This document shows, one piece after another, positions 1-32,996 of a DNA stretch of 64,000 nt (its first letter is position 1; each line of letters opens with the position of its first letter). Below the pieces are notes generated by a model that saw only the letters and a program-made list of their open reading frames with translations, was not told the origin of the DNA and made no database searches. The stretch comes from Lamellibrachia satsuma (Eukaryota > Annelida > Polychaeta > Sabellida > Siboglinidae), in NCBI GenBank assembly GCA_033239005.1, contig BSQZ01000026.1, positions 2,869,001-2,933,000 on the forward strand, in the 5' to 3' direction. The translations under genes and the position numbers were made by a program.

Positions 1-1405
<1,405 letters not shown>

Positions 1406-1540
1406 GGCAAGAATACCGATGTAGAAACAGGAAACCTGTCTGCGCAGAAAACAACATGAACACCAACTACTAGGGGACAACCCCCCGTGTTCATCTAATA
1501 TAAAGCCAAAAGTGGGGAAAGCGGTTTCGACATCTTTAAC

Positions 1541-1800
1541 AAGATTTAACAAGATTGCCGTCCCAAACAACAAGTTCCACATGGCAAGTCATTGGCTTAT
1601 CGAGAGTCCAACCATTTTCACATCTATGTGTAGCCCGCCCTTATCAGATATATGTTAATTCTATTTTTAAACATATTCACACTACTAGCATTAACACAAT
1701 CATTTGGCAGTTTGGTCCATTCATTTATCAACATATTCACACTACTAGCATTAACACAATCATTTGGCAGTTTGTTCCATTAATTTATCACCATCTTCCA
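1541..1800 (-). mobile_element. LINE family A, 3' fragment (minus)
   Basis: Related to the copy at 59189-59947: the decamer tail (GATTTAACAAGATTTAACAA on plus) is followed by the inverted 3' UTR and the decayed C-terminal coding end. A 60-bp piece is duplicated in tandem at ~1671-1730 and ~1731-1790. Confidence 0.8.
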
Positions 1801-2341
1801 ACTTCCTATTTCATCAACGGTATACAATCGCATTTTAAACTAAGCATTGAAAATAGGGACGAAAGGTGAGAGGAGGGCGGATTTCGAGAGACAATTAGAC
1901 ACAACTTCGCAATGCAGAGACTGGAACAGGAGTGAAGGAGCGCGGAGTAACACAATTTATTTGGCCAAATAGTTCAGGTGTAGTCTCAGACACCCAGGGC
2001 AAGTTTAGCGAAGACCTGCCTTGATTATTTCATTAAAAAAATTATACATCTGGTAAGTTGCATAAATTCATTAATAAATGTTTCACAAATATTTTGTATG
2101 ACCCCACAACGAAGTTTCGTTACTTTGAATCCAGGGTAGGCGCCTACCTTAGTACGTTGTTCTTTTCTTTGTTTGTGTTGCGCACCAGCACCGTACGCGA
2201 TAGTCGTCAACAAGTTCACGTACTCATGAATGGAAGAAGAAGAAGTGTGTGGGGCTTGCACCCCCTCTGTGGGAAGATAATTCTCGTTCACGAAAGTTCC
2301 GGGGAAAATTACATTCTGCATGATTCGGTTCTGGCACAGGG

Positions 2342-3300
2342 TTACATGAAGCTGAGAGGGTGTGTATGTCTGGAACAGCGAATCGTAGGGGTGAGGCATT
2401 GTTTTTGATACGTAGGCCTACATTCAGTGTTGTTGACCATCTCACACATTAGTGTTAGTATGTGGTTGAGACGACGTTGTTGCAGTGTGACACATTCGAT
2501 TTGATGGAACATGGCTGTCACATTGTAAATGTTGAGGTGCCGGTCTAGTACCCACCTTGCCGATCTCCTCTGGATCATCTCAATCTTATGAATATTCCTG
2601 TTGGTATTGGCGTCCCAAACCGAGGAGCAATACTCGACCCGTGGTCTTACTGGGCCATAGTGTGCCTGTTCCTTGATGTTGTAATAATTTATGTGCATAT
2701 TCCTAGGTAACTGGCACTACTCACCACGTCTAGTGGTTGGCCTCTCATGACATAGTGGGACTCGATGGGTTTTGTAGTTTTTCTTAATCTAATGGTCTGA
2801 CACTCTCCTTGATGGAATTCCATCTGCTTGTCTTTCTCCTATACGTGTTTGTTCAAGTCATCTTGTAGTTGTTTGATGTCATTGTTGGTTTTTATTTTCT
2901 ATATATAAACGAAGCCGTTATCTGCGAATGGTCGTACATTTGATGTCACATTGTATTGGAGGTCGTCGCATCCTTATTGTCACTTGGGACGTCACATCCT
3001 TATTGTCACTGGGGACGTCACATCCTTATTGTCACTTGGGACGTCGCATCCTTATTGTCACTTGGGACGTCGCATCCTTATTGTTACTTGGGATGTCACA
3101 TCCTTATTGTCACTGAGAGGAGTGGTACTCCAAAACTACTCTCTATTTAAGAAGTCTTCAATTAATGTTAGTGTAATCTTGTTGGTGCCATTGGATCGTA
3201 GTTTGAAATATAATAGCCTCTTATGGGACACCTTGTCAAAGGCCTTACTGAAATTCATCACCACAGTGTCACTTTCAATTCAGTTCAATGCTTTATTCTC
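2342..3300 (-). mobile_element. Degenerate LINE reverse-transcriptase fragment (minus)
   Basis: Minus-strand pieces of a non-LTR reverse transcriptase in colinear order: FSKAFDKVSH (motif A, ~3200-3260), RPFADNGF (decayed FADD, ~2925-2945), then RPRVEYCSSVWDANTNRNIH and IQRRSARWVLDR toward the C-terminus (2342-2690). A 26-bp minisatellite has grown between the motifs. Frames are broken, so it is inactive. Clade (CR1/Jockey-like) is inferred from the C-terminal EYxSxVWDP-QRRAARW pattern. Confidence 0.82.
2962..3117. repeat. 26-bp minisatellite, ~6 copies
   Basis: Tandem copies built on CATCCTTATTGTCACTTGGG, lying inside the degenerate LINE fragment. Confidence 0.93.
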
Positions 3301-3884
3301 GGACTGCACACAATATACAAATACATTGAGGTTAAATACATTTTTGCTAACTGTATTTACACAGAATGCAAAGAGCATATAGCGTGGCCAGTTCAGCCAC
3401 CAAGAAAGTCTACACCAGTACTTCCACATTCTATACTTGTATTTCACACCACTGTTAATAATGTTACAAATTAAATACGTTTCAATCAAATGTTATGTGG
3501 TGTAAGTTGCTCTGTGCATCTTTCGCCAAAGCTAAGGGGCATCTTATCCCAACGCCACCATATTTGTTTTTGTCTTCTAACTCAACTTTATCATATTATC
3601 ATCTGCGCAAACAAAATGCATTTATAATAATAATTATTATCTTTTTATGTTGTGTGTTGAAATTTATTTTACCGTTGTAGAAATTTCCATCTTCTTATCA
3701 AGGCGTCTTCATCAGTACTAATGCGGTACTGGTCGGATGACGTCATCATGTGAGGAAGTTGGTAACTGCCTTGGTCTTGTGTATCGATATGGCCTTTTTC
3801 GCGTGTCTTCTCCTTTTCTGTGACTCCCTGTCTACCACTTTCACTCCCTCCCAGTCTTCGAGATGGTGTTCGGTGGTTGTGTGG
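3300..3884. other. No supported gene
   Basis: AT-rich; short open frames only. ATCTTATCCC at 3541 resembles the repeated GGCATCTTACCCC at 5070-5098. Confidence 0.45.
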
Positions 3885-4540
3885 TCTGTGAGGGCGTACT
3901 GGTGGTAGACTGCGAGGGCGGACTGGTGGTGGACTGTGAGGGTGGACTGGTGGTGGACTGGTGGTGGACTGTGGGGGCGTTCTGGTGGTGGACTGTGAGG
4001 GCGTTCTGGTGGTGGACTGTGAGGGCGTTCTGGTGGTGGACTGTGAGGGCGTTCAGGTGATGGACTGTGAGGGCGTACTGTTGGTGGACTGTGAGGGCGT
4101 ACTGTTGGTGGACTGTGAGGGCGTAGTGGTGGTGGACTGTGAGGGCGGACTGGTGGTGGACTGGTGGTAGACTGTGAGGGCGGACTGGTGGTGGACTGTG
4201 AGGGCGGACTGGTGGTGGACTGTGAGGGCGGACTGGTGGTGGACTGTGAGGGCGTTCTGGTGGTGGACTGTGAGGGCGTTCTGGTGGTGGACTGTGAGGG
4301 CGTTCAGGTGGTGGACTGTGAGGGCGTACTGGTGGTGGACTGTGAGGGCGTACTGGTGGTGGACTGTGAGGGCGGACTGTGAGGGCGTAGTGGTGGTGGA
4401 CTGTGAGGGCGGACTGGTGGTGGACTGTGAGGGCGGACTGGTGGTGGATTGGTGGTGGACTGTGAGGGCGTACTGGTGGTGGACTGTGAGGGCGGACTGG
4501 TGGTGGACTGTGAGGGCGTACTGGTGGTGGACTGCGACCG
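3885..4540. repeat. 24-bp GC-rich minisatellite, ~27 copies
   Basis: Core GTGGTGGACTGTGAGGGCG. The period is a multiple of three, so long frames stay open on both strands (a 245-codon Pro/His-rich one on minus, Val/Asp-rich ones on plus). These have no start context, domain or splice structure and are treated as non-coding. Confidence 0.95.
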
Positions 4541-6335
4541 CTTCTTTTCGCTCCTCGTGTATGGTTCTTTGTGCGCATTCTCTACATCTTTCTTGTGCAA
4601 TTTAGTCAGGTCTTAAACGATTCCTCTGTCTGTCCAATGTAGGATGCGCCACAACTCTTACTGTTTGGTATTTGGTAGACAAGGCTCCTTTTAAATAGTC
4701 TTCCTCTTTCTTCTTGCCTTTCTACAGCGGTAAAAACGTTATAAAAAAAGTTTGGATATTTCAAAATAATCATGTCAACATGGAAACGAACTATCCTAAA
4801 AAGTGTTCACTATTTCGATGTTGGGGATTTCATATTCGAAGCTGTTATCAATGTATCTTTATCACCATTTCTCGTAAGAAACTATACAAAAAGTTAAGGC
4901 TAGGAATACCCACACACAAGTTGATCCTGAAAAATGTGCACACGTAAAAGTTGATCCTGAGAAATGTGCAACGCGCATGTAGTTCAGACAGGTCCTCCAG
5001 AATTAGCCACATTGTGAAACACGAAAACCACATGGTGGAGACATGCTGAACAAAAATAAAAGCGAAAAGGCATCTTACCCCAGGGGCATCTTACCCCAAT
5101 CTACCCTAGTGCCGATCAGCAACCTTGAATACAATGACACACTAATTGCGACGAGGCGTGCGTAGGCTTTAGAGCATTTCCTGATTACAGACGTGAGTTT
5201 GTGACTTGCAACTATACCATAAAGCGGAATAAATCAGTGTGGCGTTCTGATCTACAAAGCGCTTTGTCCTTAAAGCTTTATATAGTGAAAGCCTCAACAC
5301 AACAGTCATAAACCGTCAAACCTCAAAGCTTCTTATTAACAAATAAATAGGACGTAATTGTCCGGGAGAAGCCTGATTTTGATTACTGGGATTGTTAACA
5401 AGCTGTGTGGGTGGCGCACGTGTTCTGCGTTTGTGGAGTCACGTAGGAGGCGTCAGGTTTTTTTACATAAATGGTCTATTATGAGCGGATCCATGGAATG
5501 TCCGGGGACCCCCTTTCTTTTGACCGGATTGTTTTCATCAAGTCATAATCAGTTGTCAAGAAACCGCGCGATGGCGCCCTCTGTGTGTTCTTCGTGAGAG
5601 GTCACTTCTAACTTTCAAATAAGTGACATTCGCACAAATGTTACCAACTGTTCCTGAGTCGTTCTGATTTGCCCCCCACCATCTTTCCTTATCATGTTAG
5701 TACTTATTAATAAACGCAAATGGATTTTGTTATCAATGTATTTTATTCGATGAATTTCCACTGGTCAGCAGCAATTTTAGGCTTGCAAACCAGTGTGAGA
5801 GAGACAATCGCCTTAAGCTGCAGTGTGTATTAACGACGGTTATTTTCAAAGAAAAGCAGAATATCTCCGTAAGAACCAACGCCATAACGTCACTCATCTT
5901 GACACTGATGAGGATCACGACGATGTGGTATTGGAGAGACATCTGACTACGAAAAACATCGAAGACAGTGTTCAAATATCATGCGAAAGGTGTTGTCGTA
6001 TTTCAAACGTATCAAGCAAAGAACAGCTAAGCGCTTTGTCCTTAAAGAATATAGAAAAGCAGAATATTCTGCGTGCGTGCGTGCGTGCGTTCGTACGCTA
6101 AATATAGTAATCTATATCCTTGAATATGCACGGGTGCTTCCAACAAAGCACACCTGCGTGACACCGACGTAAATCAGACATGATTGAAGGGTGCCTCTTC
6201 TGAATAACAAACAAGAGCGGATGTTAAAGATCATGCTCAAAGATAATTGCCAACGAAGCCGGCAAACGCCATAATCTTCCCACCCAGTCAAACAATAGTA
6301 AGCTGCTTTCTGCAAATAGACATAAACATCCAAAC
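4541..6335. other. No supported gene
   Basis: Contains a near-duplicate of ~32 bp (AAAAGTTGATCCTGA type, 4917-4970), GGCATCTTACCCC twice (5070-5098) and a short GCGT run (6068-6093). No domain-bearing frame seen. Confidence 0.45.
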
Positions 6336-7135
6336 CACAAACCACACAAAGATCTTGACACAAGACCGGATGGGAAGAAACTGAACCAACGAGACAGCTT
6401 TGTATATCTGGGTGGAGCGGTTTGCGGGGACGGCAGCACGGAGACCGAAATTCGCAGGAGAGTACAAGCTGGGGCAAGTGCGTGGAGGAAAATGGAAAGG
6501 GTGATGGGAGATAGACATATATCTCGAAAGCTAAAAGGAAAGGTTCTTAGCTCATGCATAACACCAGCATACCTATACGGCCTAGATACCAAGGCGGTAT
6601 CTAGGAAGTTGGTGTGAGAGAAAGCTTCACAAGGAAGTTGGTGTGAGAGAAAGCTTCACAAGGAAGTTGGTGTGAGAGAAAGCTTCACAAGGAATTTGGT
6701 GTGAGAGAAAGCTTCACAAGGAAGTTGGTGTGAGAGAAAGCTTCACAAGGAAGTTGGTGTGAGAGAAAGCTTCACAAGGAAGTTGGTGTGAGAGAAAGCT
6801 TCACAAGGAAGTTGGTGAGGAGCCGGCTAAGGTGGGCTGGATATGTCGAAAAAATGGAAGGGGTACGATTGACGAAAAGAGCGGATGCGCTTGGAGTGGA
6901 GGGTAGAAGGAGAAGAGGAAGACTGAGATGGGAGGACTGCGTGAAGAGAGATTTAGTGGGAGTGGGAGGGAATGGAGAATGAGGGCGAGGGATAGGAGGA
7001 GGGGAGACGATTAGTGGAGACGGTAGTGAAACGGAACTAGTTATGAAGAAGAAGGGGAAACACAAATCGACGACCGGTATTGGTGCCAGCCTCACCCCGG
7101 ACTACAGGGAAAAGGAGGAGAGCAACAACTGATTT
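6336..7135 (+). mobile_element. LINE reverse-transcriptase C-terminal fragment with internal tandem expansion
   Basis: Plus-strand translation gives FVYLGGAVCGDGSTETEIRR, AWRKMERVMGDRHISRKLKG and SSCITPAYLYGL, then after the array LRWAGYVEKMEGVRLTKRAD and LRWEDCVKRDL. This order is the C-terminal end of a common invertebrate non-LTR element. The part expected between PAYLYGL and EVGVRES is deleted, and the EVGVRESFTRK-coding segment is amplified in tandem (6604-6815). Confidence 0.85.
6604..6815. repeat. 29-bp minisatellite, ~7 copies, born inside a LINE ORF
   Basis: Unit GGAAGTTGGTGTGAGAGAAA plus GCTTCACAA; near-identical copies. The unit is the element's own EVGVRESFT-coding sequence. A 29-bp period breaks the frame each time. 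Confidence 0.95.
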
Positions 7136-8575
7136 AGCCTATTGCAAATCCGGTTCATTTGTGTCCAGATATGTAGCGTGTGAGTAGCCTAGGTAACATC
7201 CGCAGTCGATTTAATAAAAAAAATGCCTATTTTTGTTCAAATCATCGAAAGAATTGACTTTAGTCGTTAGATCTGGTAAGAATCAAAATAGTGGATATAC
7301 AAAATGGTAAACCCCGACGGGGGTACTCCCTATACTGAGGTATATATGTATGTGCCGCGCAAATGACCCTGTTTTCGGCTATTTTTCGCTCTCTGTCCGA
7401 AAAAATTATTTTCTTTCTTTGTTCCCCATTTAAATCTGATAATTCTCTCTTTCATCGAAGAGGAAATTTCCCAATGAAAACGTTCCGCCCAGGCTTAACT
7501 TACACTTATAGTTATTAGATCAATTGTTCAATAATTCTCTCTTGGTGACCCTAAATTTCTTGATTTCTCTCTCTCCATGTGCTCCATGGGGCTCTGGCGG
7601 CACACCCCCACCGTTTTGGTATGGCAGTCCCCCCCCCGGGTGGATCAATGCTGATCACGGGCATGACCTCCATCCTCTCGCCGATCACATGACAAAGTTA
7701 CGAAATTTCACCAAGGAACAAAATCGTAATTTTTCAGCATTTTGATTTTCACTTAAGTAAATGCTTGAACAAGCATGAACTAATTGAATAGCTTGTCTGA
7801 TGATTTCACAGAAACAACATACAAAAGTTGCACAAACGAGCTAGCATGTTGTAGTGGATACTAAGTAGGTTTGGTATTTTGCAAACTTAATTTGAAATGA
7901 GACTAGCAAAAAAATTTAATTGGTTAAGTACCTTTAAACGTTTCAACAATAATTATTAGGTTGAACGCCCAAGCCAGAATAGTGGCGCCTCGTGGCGGAC
8001 CAGGAACTATCCAAAGAAAGCAAGTGGCGTCCTCTACTGGGATATAATGGTCTAGGTTAACGAGACGTGAGAGAAAATGCGAGACTTAATGGAACTGTAA
8101 AACTATTTCTGATTGGTGTACATACTGAAACCACCCAATCAAATTGAGCAATATATGTGAAGTTGGGCGGCTTCTTTAAACATTTTGGTCGTCTGTTTGT
8201 GTTTGCAAATTAAAGTATTTTGGAAGAAAACAGATAAACCTGACCCAAGGGGTTTTAGGGTACGTGTGTATTTATCACCATGTAACGGCTAACAGGGAGA
8301 TAGTGACGCTGTTGTAATGCTTGCAGCACAAAATACGCGACATTTGGCTTTGATTTGCAGGCGGTTTGGGCTTGCAGGCCAAGACTTGTCGTTGACGTTT
8401 ATCGTTGCATTGAGGCCCAAGAGGTATCCGACGTTGACGTTGTCCGTCACATCGGTATTTAGTGACATGTAAATGTTTCTGACAAACACTATATATGCAA
8501 CACCACTTATTTTTTATATTTAGATACCTCTATATCGGTATTTGGCAGCGTCCATAGCATAAGACAAGTCAGGAT
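7136..8575. other. No supported gene; possible dispersed repeat
   Basis: 7310-7670 starts ACCCCGACGGGGGTACTCCC and includes a C-run; it has the look of a dispersed repeat but I cannot assign a family. Short frames only. Confidence 0.4.
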
Positions 8576-9125
8576 TTAACGCCAAAGCAAAGCCAAAGCA
8601 AAGGTAAGGCTGTGCCGGATGTGAAGGTGCGAGTAAAGTATCAACAGAGTGCGAGTAAAAACATGGGTCATGGCTGTGTGGTAACAGCTCTTCTGAAGGC
8701 CTCGACAACGTTCCAGGGGAGGGCGTTCCACCAGATGACCGTGCGTGGGAAGAAGGAGTTGCTGCACACCTGGATGCGAGCTGGGATAATTTTATATTTG
8801 TTTGGGTGGTAATATCTTGTACTGTTCAGGAGCATTGGGGCGAGGTAGCGATTGCCATTAATGGCAATCTGCTGGGTATGGATCCTATACATCAAGAAGA
8901 GGCAAGAGAGTCGTCTTCTTTTCTTGTCCCAGTGAAGGTTGTTGATCATAGCCGACACACTCTTCCATTGACCATAGTTGTCAGAGACAAATCTGGCCGC
9001 ACGGTGCTGGATGTTTTAAATTTTAGTTACTTTCTTGGTGTATGGGTTCCAGGCTTGCTGTTGTAACTTCTGGGAGGTTCCTTTAAGATTGTGTCTGATT
9101 AGGCCCAGCATTTAGCTGGTGCGAT
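8576..9125 (-). mobile_element. LINE reverse-transcriptase C-terminal fragment (minus)
   Basis: The minus strand reads QQQAWNPYTKKV, HRAARFVSDNY, LHWDKKRRRLSCLFLMYRIH and SFFPRTVIWWNALPWNVV. This is the ordered C-terminus of a CR1/Jockey-type non-LTR element. One or more stops break it. Confidence 0.88.
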
Positions 9126-10088
9126 ATCCATGGGCAAGGATCATAAATTTAGTCGTTGCTTCTGAAGTCTGAAGACTGAACCCACAAATGCTACTATAGG
9201 TTGCTTTCGGTCCGTAAAATTAGATGCTCAAATTCACATATTTAAGTCACTTTAAGTTTCGCCATCTTGCGAATAAAGGGGGCAATATGGCACTCCATGC
9301 AGGTTAAATATGTGAATTCAAGCTTCGAAAAAGGTGATTAAATGTGTTTTTACATACAACATGTTTAATAATTTACATGTTCCTTAATTCAGTATGCATT
9401 GTGCATGCTTTGTGCACGGTTACTGTACATATTGCATGTTAATAATGTAAAAATTGATGTAGGCCCGGATTCTAGTATCTCTAAGGCTAAGCAAATTGCC
9501 TAGGGGGTGGATTGTCTAGGGGATCCCATCAGGTAGGACGTAGGTCTAGAAGCTCTGTTGGTATGGCTAAGGTAGGCATTGTCAAACACCAATACATGCC
9601 CCAATACACACATAGTTATACTGGTCCAAAAAAACTCGTCTGAGGTATTTTGAACATTATTAAAATACAAAAAACAACCAATAAACACGTATTTTGTTGA
9701 TGTAATAATTATTATATGTATAAATTATTACTAAAGTTACCATGCATAAATATTAAATTATGACATTTTATGATGAAATGGAATACACATATGAATTGGT
9801 TATTTTGAGTGCCAGTTTTAAATGTAAAGTTATATAGTTCCAATGCCATATGGGCTCAGAAGTGCTGAAAACATGCATACATTTTGATGCTGGTGGAACT
9901 CCACCTACAACATATTTTATATGTTTTTTATTCAGTTCAAACAATCCATACATCCTTGTTAGTATTTGTTTAAATGCTTTTAGAAAACTGTTACCAAAAC
10001 GTGTAGGCCAAATTCACTATGGCACGAATTCACCTGTATTGTATGTATGAATGTTGATTTCTAATTAATGAAGTGTTTTCTATTTCAG
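9126..10088. other. Upstream of CEP95; no gene seen
   Basis: AT-rich. Would contain the CEP95 promoter or a non-coding first exon if the acceptor at 10088 is used, but no clear core promoter motif is visible. Confidence 0.35.
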
Positions 10089-30637
<20,549 letters not shown>

Positions 30638-31620
30638 TGCACGTCTCATCAACTTGAGAATGGAACTGTCATGCGAGCTTACTTCCACTGCTGGAGCAAG
30701 TTTATCAGTGAACCATGAAACAGCCTTACTGGGGGTGTGGGGGGGTGAAACTACTGGTATTTCCTGTGATAATATTTTATAGATACTTCAGTGATGATTT
30801 GTCAGAAATTACCATCTGCCCGATGTTGAAATCAGTATTAATTGCGCTGGCAACATATGAAGCATTCCCAGGTATTGGACAGTTAAATGTTCTTGCTGCA
30901 ATTGATTTTGGGAAAGAACCTGATTTAGTGAACATAGTATCGTGGTTATGTCACGCATAGTATCCTGTTTACGTCACTCCTGTTGTTTCTGCTGCTATTG
31001 GCTGTCCCTATCTTAATTCTGCTGTGATACTTAGAGATTTGTCTGTTTTCTAAGGCATGTGTGCATTGTAAAAAATTTAAAAAAAACATTGTATGTATGT
31101 AAATATTATATTGTATTTGTAATTTTGAGAATCTTTGTACATAATTTTAGGGACTCTGATTCAGGAGAATGTATATGCATAGGTTGACGTGTGACATAGC
31201 TTTGCCGATATGAATTATGGTGATAGGTGTGGCTCTTTGACAATGTACATTCATGTCTAAGTCTCACTACCTGGGTAGTGCCAGTTTCTTGTGAATGGGC
31301 ATTCTGTTTCTGCATGAATTGTGGGATGTACACAATTTATGAGGAGAGGCAGTTCAGAGTAAACATTCACCATTTTTGGTATGCTTTTGTCTGTGTGACT
31401 GTACCACCTTTCTTGCAAGGCGTTTGTTAGTAACTACGCAGAGGTACTGTGCGTCTTTAATGCAAGATTGGCTGTTGTTATAATATCTGGTAATTCCATT
31501 ATATGTACAAAATCTGTAAATCACATGCTATTGGAATATTTATCTTTTTATAAATTTGGTGTAAATATCATGAGTCTGTTGTGTATACTCAAGCAAGTGG
31601 ATATGTTCTACTATATTCTC

Positions 31621-32589
31621 CAGGCTTGTTAACAAATGCATGTCAACACATTTGAATGCTAATGTTTCACTGGAGTCAAATGCCAATGCAAATGGCATTT
31701 TCCAGGGAAGCATTCAAATGCAAATGTTTTGGGGTCGCATTCAAATGCAGATGTTTTGGTTACACATTTGCAAATGCATTTGAATTAATTTCAAATGTTT
31801 TATTTATTTAAAAAAAATGTATTTGGAGAAAAAATATGTAATGTAATAATACATTATTGTAACCACTAAGTCCCACTACATGAACATGTCTGTAGAGTCA
31901 TACACTGAGTCACACAGTTACAGGCCTGCAGAGGTGGCGGACATGGGGGGGAATAGACAATTGACAGTTTACTGGTAACCATGGCAGGGAATGAAAGGCT
32001 AATCCTTCACGTAGGCCAGAATGGAAGTGGAACCCAAGACAATAGACTGTCCACTGGTGGGGTCACTGGGAAAATAACCTGGAGGATAATTACAGCTACC
32101 ACTAATCACCCTTTCTGGCTGGCACAACTAATGTTTACTCCCCCAGTGAGCTGCCACCCCAACAGTGGGAACACAACACAAGGGAGTCATTTGTCTGCAT
32201 TGTTTGATTTGTTTCAATGAACCGATAATCTGTGAAGCCATCAACTTATACACCAGTTTGTCTTTTCATGTTGTATGAATAACAGCTCAAGCATTGACCA
32301 GTTGACCTAGAGAGCACTTTTTCAAAGAGCACATTGTGAAAGTGGACTCACAAGTCAGACAATGATTTCATAATCTGCTGAGGGTACTGTTCACTACAGA
32401 GCAATTTTTCCAATAGCATGTTGTGAACTTGTGAAAGTGAATCTAACAATAATAATTATTCAAAGAATTATGCATTTGGTTGTGCACTTGAGAAATCAAA
32501 TGTTTGTGTGCCGCATTCAAATGCAAATGCATTAAAAAAATTATGGAGGCATTTGAATACGCATTCAAATGCATTTGCTAACAAGCCTG
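31621..32589. mobile_element. Non-autonomous hAT-like DNA transposon
   Basis: Terminal inverted repeats of 21 bp with one mismatch: left CAGGCTTGTTAACAAATGCA(T) at 31621-31641, right complement at 32569-32589 (GCTAACAAGCCTG end). Flanked by a perfect 8-bp target duplication ATATTCTC at 31613-31620 and 32590-32597. CAGG...CCTG ends, 8-bp TSD and subterminal repeats of ATGCAAAT/ATTCAAATGC type are hAT hallmarks. No transposase frame in the 969 bp, so it depends on a partner. Sits between the two gene 3' ends. Confidence 0.9.
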
Positions 32590-32659
32590 ATATTCTCCAC
32601 TTATGTTTTTTGTGTAAATAACAATGAAAACAGTAAAAACCAAGAAACATGAAACACAT

Positions 32660-32665
32660 TTTATT
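32660..32665 (-). terminator. Candidate polyadenylation signal of ASPSCR1
   Basis: TTTATT on the plus strand is AATAAA on the minus strand, about 320 nt after the ASPSCR1 stop codon and before the transposon that ends at 32589. Motif only. Confidence 0.4.
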
Positions 32666-32985
32666 TGTAACATCACATTTATGTACAGAACAGTTATATT
32701 TAGCCACACATTACTTTGTAATGGGTGGCTAATGGGCGACTCACGGCAAAATATATTTTCACCAACAAAAGCTCTTTATGAAGAAGTAAATGAAAATGCA
32801 AATATACTACGTAAATTCAGCCTCGACTTGTGTCATCGAGGTGCTGAGAGAAGCTGAGAAAGGCACAATGGCTGGAGTTATAACTTGACGTCGATGTACA
32901 AAAAGTTTACAACTCAGAACTGACACAGTCTTGCTAATATGTATATAACTGGCTTACACCTGCTTCAATGGAATCTTTAATTTCT

Positions 32986-32996
32986 TCATTTCTTAC
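32986..32996 (-). CDS. ASPSCR1: ASPSCR1 exon 18 (last 11 coding nt)
   Basis: Completes Gly-606, then KK and TGA at 32988-32986, giving the end FKIGKK. Acceptor TTTTGTTGCAG is strong. Only 11 coding nt, so automated prediction would easily miss it. Confidence 0.82.

Noticed and set aside
3841..4578. 245-codon Pro/His-rich open frame on the minus strand
   Set aside because: It is the translation of a 24-bp tandem repeat whose period is a multiple of three; frames are open in several phases on both strands.
8806..9066. Plus-strand 86-codon frame
   Set aside because: Antisense of the minus-strand LINE C-terminus.
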